Positions 53,252 through 62,816 of a stretch of 64,000 bases of DNA are shown piece after piece (the stretch's first letter is position 1; every line of letters starts with the position of its first letter). The stretch comes from Streptomyces sp. NBC_01591 (lineage in GTDB: Bacteria; Actinomycetota; Actinomycetes; Streptomycetales; Streptomycetaceae): contig NZ_CP109327.1 in assembly GCF_035918155.1 (NCBI RefSeq), forward strand, positions 8,370,001-8,434,000, in the 5' to 3' direction. The notes beneath the pieces are model-generated. The model had not been told where the DNA came from and made no database searches. It was given only the letters and a program-made list of their open reading frames with translations. The translations under genes were made by a program, and so were the position numbers.

Positions 53252-54481
53252 GTGAAGTATTCCGGCATCGACTACGAGGCGGTGTTCCAGGTGCTGCCGG
53301 GAGCAGTGGCGCTGCTGACCACCGACCTCGTGTACGTGGATGTCAACGAGGCGTTTCTGCGGGTGTCGCGGCGGACACATGACCAACTGGTCGGCCGCTA
53401 TCTGTTCGATGCCTTTCCCGACAACCCCGACGACCCCACCGCGACCGGCAGACGGAATCTGGAGATGTCGCTGCGGCGGGTGGCGGACACCGGCGAACGC
53501 GACGCCATGGCGCTGCAGCGCTACGACGTCCAGAACCCCGACCGGCCCGGCGAGTGGGAGGAACGGTACTGGAGCCCGGTCAACGTCCCGGTCCCCGGCC
53601 CGGACGGGCGCGTCGCACTGCTGCTGCACCGGGTGGAGGACGTCACCGAGCTGATCCGCGCCCGCGGTGGCCACAACGGCGGGGACCGGGCCAGGGTGCT
53701 GGAGGCCGACCTGTACACCCGGGCCAGGGAACTGCAGGAGGTCAACGAACGGCTCCGGCAGGCACACGCCCGTGAACGCGAAGTCGCGCTGAGCCTGCAG
53801 GCCGCGATGCTGCCGGCCTCCGGCCCGGTCGGCCGCCGCCGGGCAGCAGTGCGCTACCGGCCGGCCGTCGGCTCCCTGAACGTGTGCGGCGACTGGTACG
53901 ACCTCGCCGAACTGACGGGGGACCGGATCGCGGTGGCCGTCGGGGACGTCGTCGGGCACGGCCTGAACGCGGCCGGAGTCATGGGCCAGCTCCGCAGCGC
54001 GCTCAGCGCCGCCGTGCGTGTGGCCGACGGCCCCGCGGCCGCCCTCGACGCACTCGGTCTGTACGCCCGCTCCGTCGACGGGGCCGAATCCACCACCGCG
54101 GTCCAGGTGGTCGTCGACTACACCGGCCACACCCTCACCTACAGCAGCGCCGGGCACCCGCCGCCCGCCCTGCTCCATGGCGACGGCGCCATCGAGTTCC
54201 TCGACCAGGCCACCGACCCCCCTCTGGGCGCCCGCCCCGAACATGTCGCCAGACCCCAGGCCGACACCGCGTTCACGGAAGGCGCCACTCTCGTCCTGTA
54301 CACCGACGGCCTGGTCGAACGCCGCCGCGAAGACATCGACACCGGCCTCCGCCGGCTCGCCGACTGCCTCACCCGCCACCGGTCGGCGGACGCCGAAACA
54401 CTCGCCGACACCCTGCTGCGCGAACTGATTCCCCCGAACGGCAACAGCGACGACACCGCCCTGGTCATCGTCGGTCTGTAG
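53252..54481 (+). CDS. PAS domain-SpoIIE/RsbU-type protein phosphatase
   Basis: A 409-residue protein. Residues 1-130 are a PAS sensor (VLPGAVALLTTDLVYVDVNEAFL, with RVEDVTELIRAR at the end); a coiled-coil linker about 150-175 (ARELQEVNERLRQAHAREREVA) leads to the PP2C-type SpoIIE domain with metal residues in CGDWYD, VGDVVGHGLNAAGVMGQLR, YSSAGHPPPALL, LYTDGLVERR and NSDDTALVIV. It would dephosphorylate an anti-sigma factor antagonist. No sigma factor or antagonist gene is adjacent. The start is GTG 53252 after GGAGGCTGGAGG. Confidence 0.92.
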   Translation: MKYSGIDYEAVFQVLPGAVALLTTDLVYVDVNEAFLRVSRRTHDQLVGRYLFDAFPDNPDDPTATGRRNLEMSLRRVADTGERDAMALQRYDVQNPDRPGEWEERYWSPVNVPVPGPDGRVALLLHRVEDVTELIRARGGHNGGDRARVLEADLYTRARELQEVNERLRQAHAREREVALSLQAAMLPASGPVGRRRAAVRYRPAVGSLNVCGDWYDLAELTGDRIAVAVGDVVGHGLNAAGVMGQLRSALSAAVRVADGPAAALDALGLYARSVDGAESTTAVQVVVDYTGHTLTYSSAGHPPPALLHGDGAIEFLDQATDPPLGARPEHVARPQADTAFTEGATLVLYTDGLVERRREDIDTGLRRLADCLTRHRSADAETLADTLLRELIPPNGNSDDTALVIVGL

Positions 54482-54661
54482 CCCGGTCCACGAACCGTGC
54501 CGGAGCGTACGAAAGGCGGCTGCACCGGGTACGGCGTTCCGGTGCGGAACCCCGCACAGTAGCCAACCGGTTTACCGCTCCCGCACGTTGACCCAGATCG
54601 ATCCGATCACGAGTTCCGGCCCGCCACTCCGCCGGGCGTACGCATATGGCACAGTCGTGCC

Positions 54662-56443
54662 GTGGATGCACTGCGACCTCAGGACCCCGCGCGCATGGGC
54701 GCCTACCACCTGCTCGCCCGTCTCGGCGCGGGCGGCATGGGACAGGTATATCTCGGCAGGTCGCCCGGCGGACGGCTGGTGGCCGTGAAGGTCATCCGCG
54801 ACGAGATCAGCGACCACCCCGACTCGCTGGCCCGGTTCCGGCGGGAGACCGCGACCGTCGAGGCCGTGCGCAGCGCCTACACCGCGCAGTTGATCGAGGC
54901 CTCGCTCGACACACCTCCCTACTGGCTGGTCACCGAGTACGTGGCAGGGCCCACTCTGCGCGGCGCCGTCGGTGCGAGCGGCCCCTTCCCGCCGGACAGC
55001 GCTCTGAGGCTGCTCGCCGCGCTCGCCGAAGGACTGGCCGCGGTCCATGCCCATGGAGTCACGCACCGGGACGTGAAACCGCACAACGTCATTCTCTCGC
55101 CGCAGGGACCGCAACTGATCGACTTCGGAATCGCACGAGGGCTTGAGCAGACGATCCTCACCCGGGACGGGATGACTTCGGGGACACCCGGCTACACGGC
55201 GCCCGAGGTTCTCCTGCGCAACGAGGTGGGCCCGGCGGCCGACATCTTCGCGCTGGGCGCGACCCTCGCGTACACGGCGACGGGCCGGCCCCCGTACGGC
55301 ACGGGCGAGCCGGCGGCGGTGAGCTACCGGACCGTGCACGAGGACATCGACCTGGCAGGGGTACGGCCGGGGCTGGCCGAACTCATCCGGCAGTGTGTCG
55401 CCAAGGACCCGGCAGACCGGCCGGAGCCGGCCGCCGTGATCGCCCGGTGCGCGGTGGACTCGCCGCTGGCGTCGGACGTCCACTACCGGTTGCTGGCACG
55501 CACCGCCGAGCCCGTCCCCGTACCCGGGCACGAGGAGACGCCACCCACGCCGACCGGCGCACACATGGAGCCGGAGACGGAGACGACACGGGCAGCGGAG
55601 ACCGAGGTCCGGACACGGCCGCTGGACCATGAGCCGGCCGTACACGTGGCGGAGCGCGCCGAGACCACCGCACCCACCGGGCCGTCAGGCACCGCACCGG
55701 ACGACCGGCCGACCCCGCAGGGGCGCCCCGACCGGGCCCCGCGGGGCAGGGTCTGGACGGCCGTATGCGCGGTGGCACTCGCCGTGCCGCTGACGGTCTG
55801 GCTGCTCCCGCAATCGGACGGGACGAAGACCGGCGCCGCTCCCACCACGGAGGCGACCACGTCCGGACAGCCGGACACGTCGCGTCGGGCCACCAGGGTG
55901 CCCGCCGTCCGGCCCCCGGACCACATCGTGAACGATCGTGTCTCGCAGGACCGCTGGACCCTGTCCGAGGAGCCGGAACAGGCGGCCCAGGGCATGGGCT
56001 CCTGCGATCTGTCCAGCATCGCCGATTCCTCACCACCGACGGGCCTGCAGTCCTCCGTCTCGCACACCACGGGCTCGGACACCGCCTCGCTGGAGTTGCG
56101 TCCCAAGGACGCCGGAGAAGGGAAGAGGCCCGCGCCGTACTACATATCCGTGGGGGTGCGGCCCCCGCACGAGACGGACCGTGTCACCGGGCGGCCCGTT
56201 CGGTCCGTGGTGGGCAAGGGCATCGGCTTCACGAGCAAACCCGTAGACATCTACTCCCGTTGGTCCTCCGGCGGAACCGTCAAGTTCAAGTACCCCGACG
56301 ACTTCCGTGCCCACTTCGGCAAACGCACCGTCGACGCGATCCCGGTGGGAGACGACAGGGGCGACTGGACCGTGGTGCTGTACCACGTCGAGGGCGGGCC
56401 GACGAAGTACACATCCGTCGTGTGCAACGGCTTCCACGCCTGA
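54662..56443 (+). CDS. Membrane-anchored Ser/Thr protein kinase (second)
   Basis: A 593-residue protein from GTG 54662. Kinase domain about 14-275: LGAGGMGQVYLG, AVKVI, HRDVKPHN, DFGIAR, TSGTPGYTAPE. An acidic, Thr/Pro-rich linker (about 285-360), one membrane helix (about 362-382, VWTAVCAVALAVPLTVWLLP) and an extracellular domain with two Cys (GSCDLSS, VVCNGF) follow. No PASTA repeats. It resembles the kinase at 36-38 kb in plan but not in its outside domain, so they sense different things. Confidence 0.9.
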   Translation: MDALRPQDPARMGAYHLLARLGAGGMGQVYLGRSPGGRLVAVKVIRDEISDHPDSLARFRRETATVEAVRSAYTAQLIEASLDTPPYWLVTEYVAGPTLRGAVGASGPFPPDSALRLLAALAEGLAAVHAHGVTHRDVKPHNVILSPQGPQLIDFGIARGLEQTILTRDGMTSGTPGYTAPEVLLRNEVGPAADIFALGATLAYTATGRPPYGTGEPAAVSYRTVHEDIDLAGVRPGLAELIRQCVAKDPADRPEPAAVIARCAVDSPLASDVHYRLLARTAEPVPVPGHEETPPTPTGAHMEPETETTRAAETEVRTRPLDHEPAVHVAERAETTAPTGPSGTAPDDRPTPQGRPDRAPRGRVWTAVCAVALAVPLTVWLLPQSDGTKTGAAPTTEATTSGQPDTSRRATRVPAVRPPDHIVNDRVSQDRWTLSEEPEQAAQGMGSCDLSSIADSSPPTGLQSSVSHTTGSDTASLELRPKDAGEGKRPAPYYISVGVRPPHETDRVTGRPVRSVVGKGIGFTSKPVDIYSRWSSGGTVKFKYPDDFRAHFGKRTVDAIPVGDDRGDWTVVLYHVEGGPTKYTSVVCNGFHA

Positions 56444-56494
56444 GACCCGCACCCCGCCGAGGCGGGCCGAACTGCTCCACCACATGGAACGGCC

Positions 56495-57397
56495 CTAGAG
56501 CTGCCGAAGGTGGTCGCGCAGTGTGCGGGCCACCTGCGCCATGAGGGCGTCGGCGCCGGGCTGAGCACTGGCCGGGACGAGTGACTCGGTCAGGACGGCG
56601 ATGGCGAAGGCCTGGCCGTCGGAGTGCTCGACGACACCGATTTCGTGCCGGAGGTTGAGAAGGGTGCCGGTCTTGGAGGACCACGTGGTGGCGTCGGAGC
56701 TGAAGTCGGGGGCGAGCCGGTGCCGGATGAGGTTGTGGACCATCAGGCCACGTACGTACTCGGCCACTTCGGGATGGATCACCGACGGCGTCCACAGGGC
56801 CTGTAGCAGTTCGACGTAGGAGCGCGCGCTGCCGGTGCTGGCGCGGGTGGTGTCGAGCTGGGGCACCCGATGCCCGCGACCGCTGGTGCCGGCGTCGATG
56901 GCGAGGGAGAGGGCGAGATGGGCCTGGGAGGCGTCGAAGCGTTCCAGCGGGGTGTCGGTGAGCTCGTCGAGGCTGTGCCGGACGGTGATGCCGCGGAGAC
57001 CGAACTCACGGAGCATGTCGGTGACCTGATCGGGCGGGGTGAGTCCGAACAGTACGTCGGCGGCCGCCCCGTCACTCACACAGGTACTCAGATAGAGCAG
57101 GTCATCGATGGCGATCCGGGCGGGGTGGCGGAACCGGCTCAGCCCGGTGGGGCCGGGCGTGGTCGTGCGTCCGGGTTGCACGTCGAGCCTCGTCGCTCCG
57201 TCGAGTTCGCCCCGCCGGATGCGCTCCGCCGTCGCCAGCGCGAGCGGAATCTTGACCAGGGACGCGGCAGGTAACTGGGTGTCCGGTGCGATCCCTACTT
57301 CCTCGCCCGTGTGGAGATCCCGCACGAGCAGACAGCCGTGCAGTCCGCCGTCGTGCAATTGCCGGCGCATGTCGCTCAGAAGCGCTTCAGTGTTCAC
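56495..57397 (-). CDS. blaB: Penicilloyl-serine transferase-like regulator BlaB
   Basis: A 300-residue class A beta-lactamase-like protein without signal peptide, thus cytoplasmic. It keeps the SxxK motif (S46 in ASLVKIPL) and KTG (WSSKTGTLL), but the second motif is SDG (S108-D109-G110, CVSDGAAAD) rather than SDN. In S. cacaoi, BlaB is a lactamase-like protein needed together with BlaA to induce blaL. The gene begins four bases inside the end of blaA (GTGA overlap) and is co-transcribed with it. Confidence 0.85.
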   Translation of the reverse strand: MNTEALLSDMRRQLHDGGLHGCLLVRDLHTGEEVGIAPDTQLPAASLVKIPLALATAERIRRGELDGATRLDVQPGRTTTPGPTGLSRFRHPARIAIDDLLYLSTCVSDGAAADVLFGLTPPDQVTDMLREFGLRGITVRHSLDELTDTPLERFDASQAHLALSLAIDAGTSGRGHRVPQLDTTRASTGSARSYVELLQALWTPSVIHPEVAEYVRGLMVHNLIRHRLAPDFSSDATTWSSKTGTLLNLRHEIGVVEHSDGQAFAIAVLTESLVPASAQPGADALMAQVARTLRDHLRQL

Positions 57398-58296
57398 GCC
57401 GCCGCCTCTCCCGCACTGCCCGTCCCGCTGTCCGCGCCCAGGCAGCGGCCGATGGCCTCGCCCAGCCGCGCCTCGATGTGTTGTGGATTGCCGCCCGCGG
57501 CGGCTACGAGGGCGAACCCCCGGCTGAGCGCGACCTCACCGATGGGCCGCCAGTTCAGGGCGAGTTCCTCCGCCTGGGCCGGGGAGCAAAGCAGCAGATC
57601 GCGCGTGCAGAGCACCTCCGCCGCGGCGGTCGTCAGGTCGGTCGCGGCCACGAGCTGCGCGGGCCGCAGGCCGACCGCGTCCCGCAGCCGGGTCAGCGGG
57701 TCGCGGATGTGCGGCACGTCGTCCTCCGGCTGGATCCAGATACGGCGGGCCGGGCCCGGCGATGCCCGGCCGATCCGCAACGTCTCGATGTAGACGCGCC
57801 GCACGCCGGGATCCTGGACACCGGCGAGCCCGAGCGGCACGGACCAGGTTGCCTCGTCCGCGGGCACCGCGAGCAGGGCGGCGCGCACCAGCTGCGAGTG
57901 GATGAACTCGATGCGCTGAGCGGGCGCGGCGATACGGAGATCGAGAGTGATGCCGTGCCCCCGTGCCTCCGCGAGCAGGCGGGCGAGAGCGGCCGTCGAG
58001 CAGAGACCGGGCACTGCGAGCCGCCAGGGCTTGGACTTGGCGGCTTCGGCCTCGTGCAGCAGCACATCGGCCGCCTGCACGAGTTGTCTGGCCGCCGGCA
58101 GCATGTCCCGGCCGAAGGCCGTGAGGACGGCCCGCCGTGACATGCGCTCGAACAGCTGCTCACCGAAGCGTTCTTCCAGGGCGGCGACGCGACGGCTGGC
58201 CACCGGCTGGGACATCCGGGCCGCGGCTGCTCCTACGGTGAAACTGCCGTGTTCGCTGACGCTGACGAATGCTCGACACGCTCCGACCAGATCCAC
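57394..58296 (-). CDS. blaA: LysR-type activator of beta-lactamase
   Basis: A 300-residue LysR regulator. The N-terminal wHTH reads [55 protein letters not shown]; the remainder is the inducer-binding domain. GTG 58296 gives the usual distance from start to HTH; an ATG at 58323 is possible but would place the start inside the palindrome. It is divergent from blaL and coupled to blaB, the arrangement known from S. cacaoi, where BlaA activates blaL transcription. Confidence 0.88.
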   Translation of the reverse strand: MDLVGACRAFVSVSEHGSFTVGAAAARMSQPVASRRVAALEERFGEQLFERMSRRAVLTAFGRDMLPAARQLVQAADVLLHEAEAAKSKPWRLAVPGLCSTAALARLLAEARGHGITLDLRIAAPAQRIEFIHSQLVRAALLAVPADEATWSVPLGLAGVQDPGVRRVYIETLRIGRASPGPARRIWIQPEDDVPHIRDPLTRLRDAVGLRPAQLVAATDLTTAAAEVLCTRDLLLCSPAQAEELALNWRPIGEVALSRGFALVAAAGGNPQHIEARLGEAIGRCLGADSGTGSAGEAAA

Positions 58297-58308
58297 AGCC
58301 CGAACCCT

Positions 58309-58323
58309 ATGCCAGATCGGCAT
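58309..58323. promoter_or_regulatory. LysR-type (T-N11-A) operator between blaA and blaL
   Basis: ATGCCAGATCGGCAT is a palindrome with 5-bp arms and the T-N11-A spacing of LysR boxes. It lies 12 nt upstream of the blaA start and about 145 nt from blaL, a place suited to autoregulation and activation of blaL. Confidence 0.65.
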
Positions 58324-58467
58324 GAAACAACGCGCGAGGGTATTGGACCGCATGGCCGCCGGACGGCGAAGGTGGGCCCGGCACTCATGACGACGCCCCG
58401 GGATGGGGAGGTGCCGCTCCATCCCCTATGCGCCCTGCCCACGGGGCGCCTTGGAGGTCCGGACCCC

Positions 58468-59418
58468 ATGCAGCAGCACAGCCGTGCCCGGCGTGCCCTA
58501 CTCGGTGCGCTGACCGCGCTCGCCCTCGTACCGCTCACGGCGTGCGGCGGAGAGGACGACCGCCCCTCCTCCCCGTCATCCCCGGTGGTGTCCTCCCCGC
58601 ACGCCGGGGCGACGGGACCGACCGGGACTGCGAAGCCGTTCGCCCGGCAGTTCAAGGAACTTGAGCGCAAGTACGACGCGCGGCTGGGCGTCTACGCCAT
58701 CGACACCGGCACCGGTCGCGAAGTCACCCACAGGGACGGTGAGCGCTTCGCCTTCGCCTCCACGTTCAAGGCACTGGCCGCCGGTGCCGTGCTGCGCAAG
58801 TACTCCCTCGGCGGGATGGACGAGGTGATCAAGTACTCCCGGGACGATCTGGTCGCCAACTCTCCGGTGAGCGAAAAGCATGTCGCGACCGGGATGAGCC
58901 TGAGCGCCCTGTGCGACGCCGCCGTCCGCTTCAGCGACAACACCGCGGCCAACCTGCTCCTCGACCGACTGGGAGGTCCCCGGGGCCTGGACGCCGCACT
59001 CTCGGGGATCGGCGACGACGTCACCCGGATGGAACACGGTGAACCGGAACTCAACCAGTGGTCCCCGGGTGCCACGTCCGACACGAGCACGCCGCGGGCA
59101 CTCGCGGGCGATCTGCGCGCGTTCGTCCTCGGAGACGTCCTCGGCAAGGGCGAACGCGCGCAGTTGACGAAGTGGCTGCGGACCAACATGACCGGAGATG
59201 AGCTCATCAGGGCCGGGATGCCCAAGGGCTGGGTGGTCGGCGACAAGACCGGATCCGGTGGCACCTACGGCACCCGCAACGACATCGCCGTGGTGTGGCC
59301 CCCGGACACCGCCCCCATCGTCGTGGCGATCCTGACGAACCGGAAGGACGAAGACGCCGAGTACGACAACGAACTCATCGCGGAAGCGGCATCCGTGGTC
59401 GCCGATACGTTGTCGTAG
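58468..59418 (+). CDS. blaL: Class A beta-lactamase, lipoprotein
   Basis: A 316-residue exported enzyme. The signal peptide ends in the lipobox LTAC (Cys26), predicting lipid anchoring, though release by proteolysis is possible. All class A motifs are present: STFK (S98-K101), SDN (156-158), EPELN (E192 and N196) and KTGSGG. It hydrolyses penicillins and some cephalosporins. GGAGG lies 10 nt before ATG 58468; longer in-frame starts would overlap blaA and hide the signal peptide. Expression should be induced by beta-lactams through BlaA/BlaB. Confidence 0.93.
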   Translation: MQQHSRARRALLGALTALALVPLTACGGEDDRPSSPSSPVVSSPHAGATGPTGTAKPFARQFKELERKYDARLGVYAIDTGTGREVTHRDGERFAFASTFKALAAGAVLRKYSLGGMDEVIKYSRDDLVANSPVSEKHVATGMSLSALCDAAVRFSDNTAANLLLDRLGGPRGLDAALSGIGDDVTRMEHGEPELNQWSPGATSDTSTPRALAGDLRAFVLGDVLGKGERAQLTKWLRTNMTGDELIRAGMPKGWVVGDKTGSGGTYGTRNDIAVVWPPDTAPIVVAILTNRKDEDAEYDNELIAEAASVVADTLS

Positions 59419-59432
59419 CGGGGAGTGTGTTC

Positions 59433-60200
59433 TCAGCCGGTGTGCGGCTGCACGCCGTGCCGGATCCAGACGTTGGGCTCGACGTAGACGGCGTGGTCGT
59501 GTGCGGTGTCGCAGTGCACCGGTGCCAGGGCGCCGGGTACGTCGACGTCACCGTCCCGGTCGAAGGGCAGGCCGGTCCACTGCCGCCACTGAGCCAGCGA
59601 ACCGCTGACCGTCATCGAGGCGGGAGAGACCTTCTCGATGGTGCCGCCGGCCTTGACGTGCACCCGCACCCACGGGTCGGCCGGCAGCCCGTCGTCCCGA
59701 CGCCGGCGGAGGTATTCGGTCATGGGGACGCGAGGATCCAAGTGCTTGGCCGTCGGGCGGACCGGTGCCAACAGGGTGCCGTGCCCCTGCCGCCCCGCCG
59801 CCTGACGCAGCGCGGCCAGCATGCGGTAGGACAGACCACGGCCGAGATAGTCGACGTCCACCGAGATTTCGAGCGCACTGGCTGCCGTCGGCGCGTGCCC
59901 GTACTGCCGGTCACGGAACGCCCACACCAGTACCCGGTCCCAGCCCTGGTCGGGCATCTCCTCACGTCCGTCGATCTCGGCGTTGAACGGCACGCCGAGT
60001 CCGCGCGCGACGACCCGGTCGCCGTCCGTCGCCACCACGCAGTACTGCGGGAAGTCCTCGGGAACCCGGCTCAACAAGGCGCCTGCGACCGGGTCGTGGG
60101 GCGTGAAGACGGGCCAGGAGTCGTTGATCTCGTAGACGCGCGAGATCAGCGACGGACGCTCGGCGAGCGGGACGATCCGGATGTTGTCTTTCTCTGTCAC
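59433..60200 (-). CDS. GNAT-like N-acetyltransferase
   Basis: A 255-residue protein from GTG 60200. The acyl-CoA-binding motif A is seen as VDYLGRGLSYRMLAALRQAAGRQG, preceded by a beta strand LEISVDV, and the N-terminal half has YCVVATDGDRVVARGLG. It is larger than a minimal GNAT because of a C-terminal beta-rich extension (IEKVSPASMTVSGSLAQW). The substrate is unknown. It converges on blaL with 14 nt between the stops. Confidence 0.75.
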   Translation of the reverse strand: MTEKDNIRIVPLAERPSLISRVYEINDSWPVFTPHDPVAGALLSRVPEDFPQYCVVATDGDRVVARGLGVPFNAEIDGREEMPDQGWDRVLVWAFRDRQYGHAPTAASALEISVDVDYLGRGLSYRMLAALRQAAGRQGHGTLLAPVRPTAKHLDPRVPMTEYLRRRRDDGLPADPWVRVHVKAGGTIEKVSPASMTVSGSLAQWRQWTGLPFDRDGDVDVPGALAPVHCDTAHDHAVYVEPNVWIRHGVQPHTG

Positions 60201-60277
60201 GACGCAGCACCCTGCCACAGGAGAACACCGAAGCCAAAGGCAATTGAGGGGTGCGGACGCGCAGCCCGGGTCCCTCG

Positions 60278-60538
60278 CTACTTCGGGCGCGGCACCGGGG
60301 CCACCGTGAGCCAGGTGCCGTCGCGGTACCGGACGACCGGAAGCCCAGACCGGCGGTCGATGAAGTGCCGGTTGCCCCACGCCGGTGCGCGCATGTCGAT
60401 CAGACCGAAGGCCGCGGTCCGGCGGACGTCTTCGAGCTGTCCCGCCCACCGGGTGCTGTCCGTCAGCCGGGAAGGGACTGCTGTCCAGACCCGGTGGGGG
60501 AAGTCGGCGGTCCCGATGTACGAGCGCACCTCGCGCAC
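60278..60538 (-). CDS. Small hypothetical protein, 86 aa
   Basis: A short frame directly below the barstar-domain gene and in the same reading frame as it, separated by its stop and 16 codons. It reads GTADFPHRVWTAVPSR and ends DGTWLTVAPVPRPK; composition is protein-like (Trp, Tyr, Ile and Phe at third-position-GC codons). No RBS precedes the GTG at 60538. It could be an independent small gene or the severed C-terminal part of a longer ancestor. Confidence 0.4.
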   Translation of the reverse strand: MREVRSYIGTADFPHRVWTAVPSRLTDSTRWAGQLEDVRRTAAFGLIDMRAPAWGNRHFIDRRSGLPVVRYRDGTWLTVAPVPRPK

Positions 60539-60586
60539 GCACCGCAGTGGGTGCGCGGTCCGTGCGCCAGGAGTCCGCAGGGAGGA

Positions 60587-61813
60587 TCAGCGCAGTTCCA
60601 CAGTGATGCCGACCTTTGCGAGCAGCCGGAGGACGTCGTCGACGTACGGTGTCTCGCCCGCCGTGTCCACGCTCACCGAGGCGAGCGCGCGCCGGGCCAC
60701 TTCGGCGTCGTGCCAGACCAGCGTGAACGGAGCGGGCGGCCGCTCCCCGCCGCACACGCAGCCGCGCAACGCGCCCCAGCACTGGTGGTAGTGGCCGCCG
60801 GGGCCGGCGACCGCCTCGCCCAGGGCGCACACCAGCGCCGACACATCGGTGACGTGCCGACCGTCGAGGTGCCGCACCGGGTCGGGCAGCGGTCTGTCGG
60901 CGTCCTGTCGGGCGCCGGCGAAGGCGGCCCACTCGGCCCGGCCATCGGGTGGAAACGCGGCCCACGCCCCGGGCTCGGTCGGCGGCCCCTCGAACCAGGC
61001 GTCCCACACCGGACGGACCGCCGGCACGGGCCGCACGGCCGGGCCCTCGCGCAGCCACAGATCCACGAGGGCCCCGCCGAGCGCCGACGGGCGAGAGGCG
61101 ACGACTCCGAGGGGCATGTGCTCCTGGTGGCGCATCACACGACCGGACCGGTCCAGGGCGAGCAGTGTGACGCGATCGCCGTCGGCGCGCGAGCGCACCA
61201 GCCGGCGCAGCAGCCGCTCACCGGGCTCGCAGCCGATCAGCCGCAACGGCGGCGCGGAGGGGAGGGGTCGGTTGGCGTACAGGCCGTCGATCCGACGGCA
61301 CTCGCCCAGGCCGGCGCCGCCGGTGCCGTTGAACAGCCGCCAACGGGCATCCACGGGTTCCGTGCGGTGCCATACCGGGCCGTCGACCTCTACTTCGACG
61401 TTCACGTCGACCAGCGATGTGTCGAGGGCGGAGGGGCGGCAGCCGAGCAGGACGGGGTCGAGCAGCTTCCAGCGGTGCGCGTCATCGGCATAGAAGCGGC
61501 CGTCCTCGGGGTCGGCCCCGGGCTCGGGGTGGTCCACGATGAGGTCGATCTGTCCGAGGCCGACGGGCCCGGCGGGGCCGTCCGGTGCGACCGACCGGTG
61601 GCGGGCGCGCTCGACCGCCTTGCGCAACCGCCCCGTCGGGGCGCAGTCCATGAGGGTCAGCCGTTCCCGGCGCGGGGCCGGTTCGACGAACAGGCCGTCG
61701 GCGTCGGCGCAGCGCGCCCACACGATCAGCTCGCCGTCCCATTCCTCGCTGACCAGCACGTACTTGAGCGGGAGTGCGCGCTCCCAGGTCCAGACGGCCT
61801 CCTCGACCAGCAC
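60587..61813 (-). CDS. Barstar-domain (RNase inhibitor-like) protein
   Basis: A 408-residue soluble protein. The C-terminal 95 residues match barstar: PVRHLDGRHVTDVSALVCAL, GEAVAGPGGHYHQCWGALRG, then FTLVWHDAEVARRAL and YVDDVLRLLAKVGITVEL. Barstar folds bind and block barnase-type ribonucleases. The N-terminal 300 residues (ALPLKYVLVSEEWDGELIVWARCADADGLF-type start, shown only in part here as EEWDGELIVWARC) are an unrecognised region, perhaps repeated beta units. No ribonuclease or polymorphic toxin gene is seen beside it. Confidence 0.75.
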   Translation of the reverse strand: MLVEEAVWTWERALPLKYVLVSEEWDGELIVWARCADADGLFVEPAPRRERLTLMDCAPTGRLRKAVERARHRSVAPDGPAGPVGLGQIDLIVDHPEPGADPEDGRFYADDAHRWKLLDPVLLGCRPSALDTSLVDVNVEVEVDGPVWHRTEPVDARWRLFNGTGGAGLGECRRIDGLYANRPLPSAPPLRLIGCEPGERLLRRLVRSRADGDRVTLLALDRSGRVMRHQEHMPLGVVASRPSALGGALVDLWLREGPAVRPVPAVRPVWDAWFEGPPTEPGAWAAFPPDGRAEWAAFAGARQDADRPLPDPVRHLDGRHVTDVSALVCALGEAVAGPGGHYHQCWGALRGCVCGGERPPAPFTLVWHDAEVARRALASVSVDTAGETPYVDDVLRLLAKVGITVELR

Positions 61814-61994
61814 CGCTTCCGTCGCCCCCTCGCTCCTGTGTCATGCCTGCTCACCGCTCCCTCAGCCTGGCATGCCCAAGTGGCGGCGACGATGCCGGGG
61901 GTTGAGGGCGAGGCGCATGTCAGGCACTCCGCCGTGACGCGTGTGGGCGTCACGGCGTACGCGTTCCCATGGGCGCCCCGCCGGCGGACGCCCG

Positions 61995-62816
61995 TCAGCC
62001 GAGGGCGCGGCGGAGCGGTGCCGCGGCGGAGGGGTCCCAGCCGCGCCGGGGCACGGAGCCGAGCAGCAGACGTGTGTACGGATGCTCGGGGGCGTCCAGG
62101 ACCTGGCCCGTCGGGCCCGATTCCACGACCTGTCCGGCCTTGAGGACCAGCACCTCATCGGCGATGTGGCGCACCACGGCGAGGTCGTGGGTGACGAACA
62201 GGTAGCCGATCCCCGCCTCGCGCCGGATCGCGGCCAGCAGGTCGAGGATCTGCGCCTGGATCGATACGTCCAGCGCCGCGACCGCCTCATCCAGAACGAG
62301 GACGCGGGGCTCGACCGCCAAGGCGCGGGCGATGGCCACGCGCTGACGCTGGCCGCCCGAGAGGCGCCGGGGCAGCGCCGCCGCCTCCCGTTCGCCGAGG
62401 CCGACCTGGTCCAGGAGTTCGGCGACCCGGGCCCGGCGGGCCGCTGCGCCGAGGGAGCCGTGCAGGCGCAGCACCTCCTCGACGCAATCGGCCACGGTCA
62501 CCCGTGGGTCGAGCGAGAGGTACGGATCCTGGAAGACCATCTGGATCTCCCGGGCCCGCGCCAGCCGTTCGGCGCGGCCGCGGGCGCGCGCCGAGCGGTC
62601 CCGGCCGTCGAGGCGGATGGTGCCGCCGTCCGGGCGTTCCAGGCCGACGAGCATCCGGACCGTTGTCGTCTTGCCGCTTCCGGACTCGCCGACCAGGGCC
62701 AGACAGGCCCCGGGAGCCAGGGTGAACGACACGTCGTCGACCGCCGTGTGGTTCCCGTACCGCTTGCTCAGTCCCTCGACGACGAGGCCCTTCGTTTCCT
62801 GAGCCGTGCCGGTCAC
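61995..62816 (-). CDS. Oligopeptide/dipeptide ABC transporter ATP-binding protein (DppF-like)
   Basis: A 273-residue ATPase with Walker A GESGSGKTTTV, signature LSGGQRQRVAIARAL, Walker B VLVLDEAVAALDV (Ala in place of the common DEPVSALD Pro/Ser positions) and H loop VTHDL. The C-terminal HPYTRLLLGSVPRR is typical of the Opp/Dpp pair. GTG 62816 overlaps the preceding stop (GTGA). It works with the neighbouring ATPase and membrane permeases to import peptides or nickel-type ligands. Confidence 0.9.
   Translation of the reverse strand: MTGTAQETKGLVVEGLSKRYGNHTAVDDVSFTLAPGACLALVGESGSGKTTTVRMLVGLERPDGGTIRLDGRDRSARARGRAERLARAREIQMVFQDPYLSLDPRVTVADCVEEVLRLHGSLGAAARRARVAELLDQVGLGEREAAALPRRLSGGQRQRVAIARALAVEPRVLVLDEAVAALDVSIQAQILDLLAAIRREAGIGYLFVTHDLAVVRHIADEVLVLKAGQVVESGPTGQVLDAPEHPYTRLLLGSVPRRGWDPSAAAPLRRALG

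Noticed and set aside
58249..58467. Upstream in-frame start of blaL
   Set aside because: Overlaps the blaA start and would prevent lipoprotein export.
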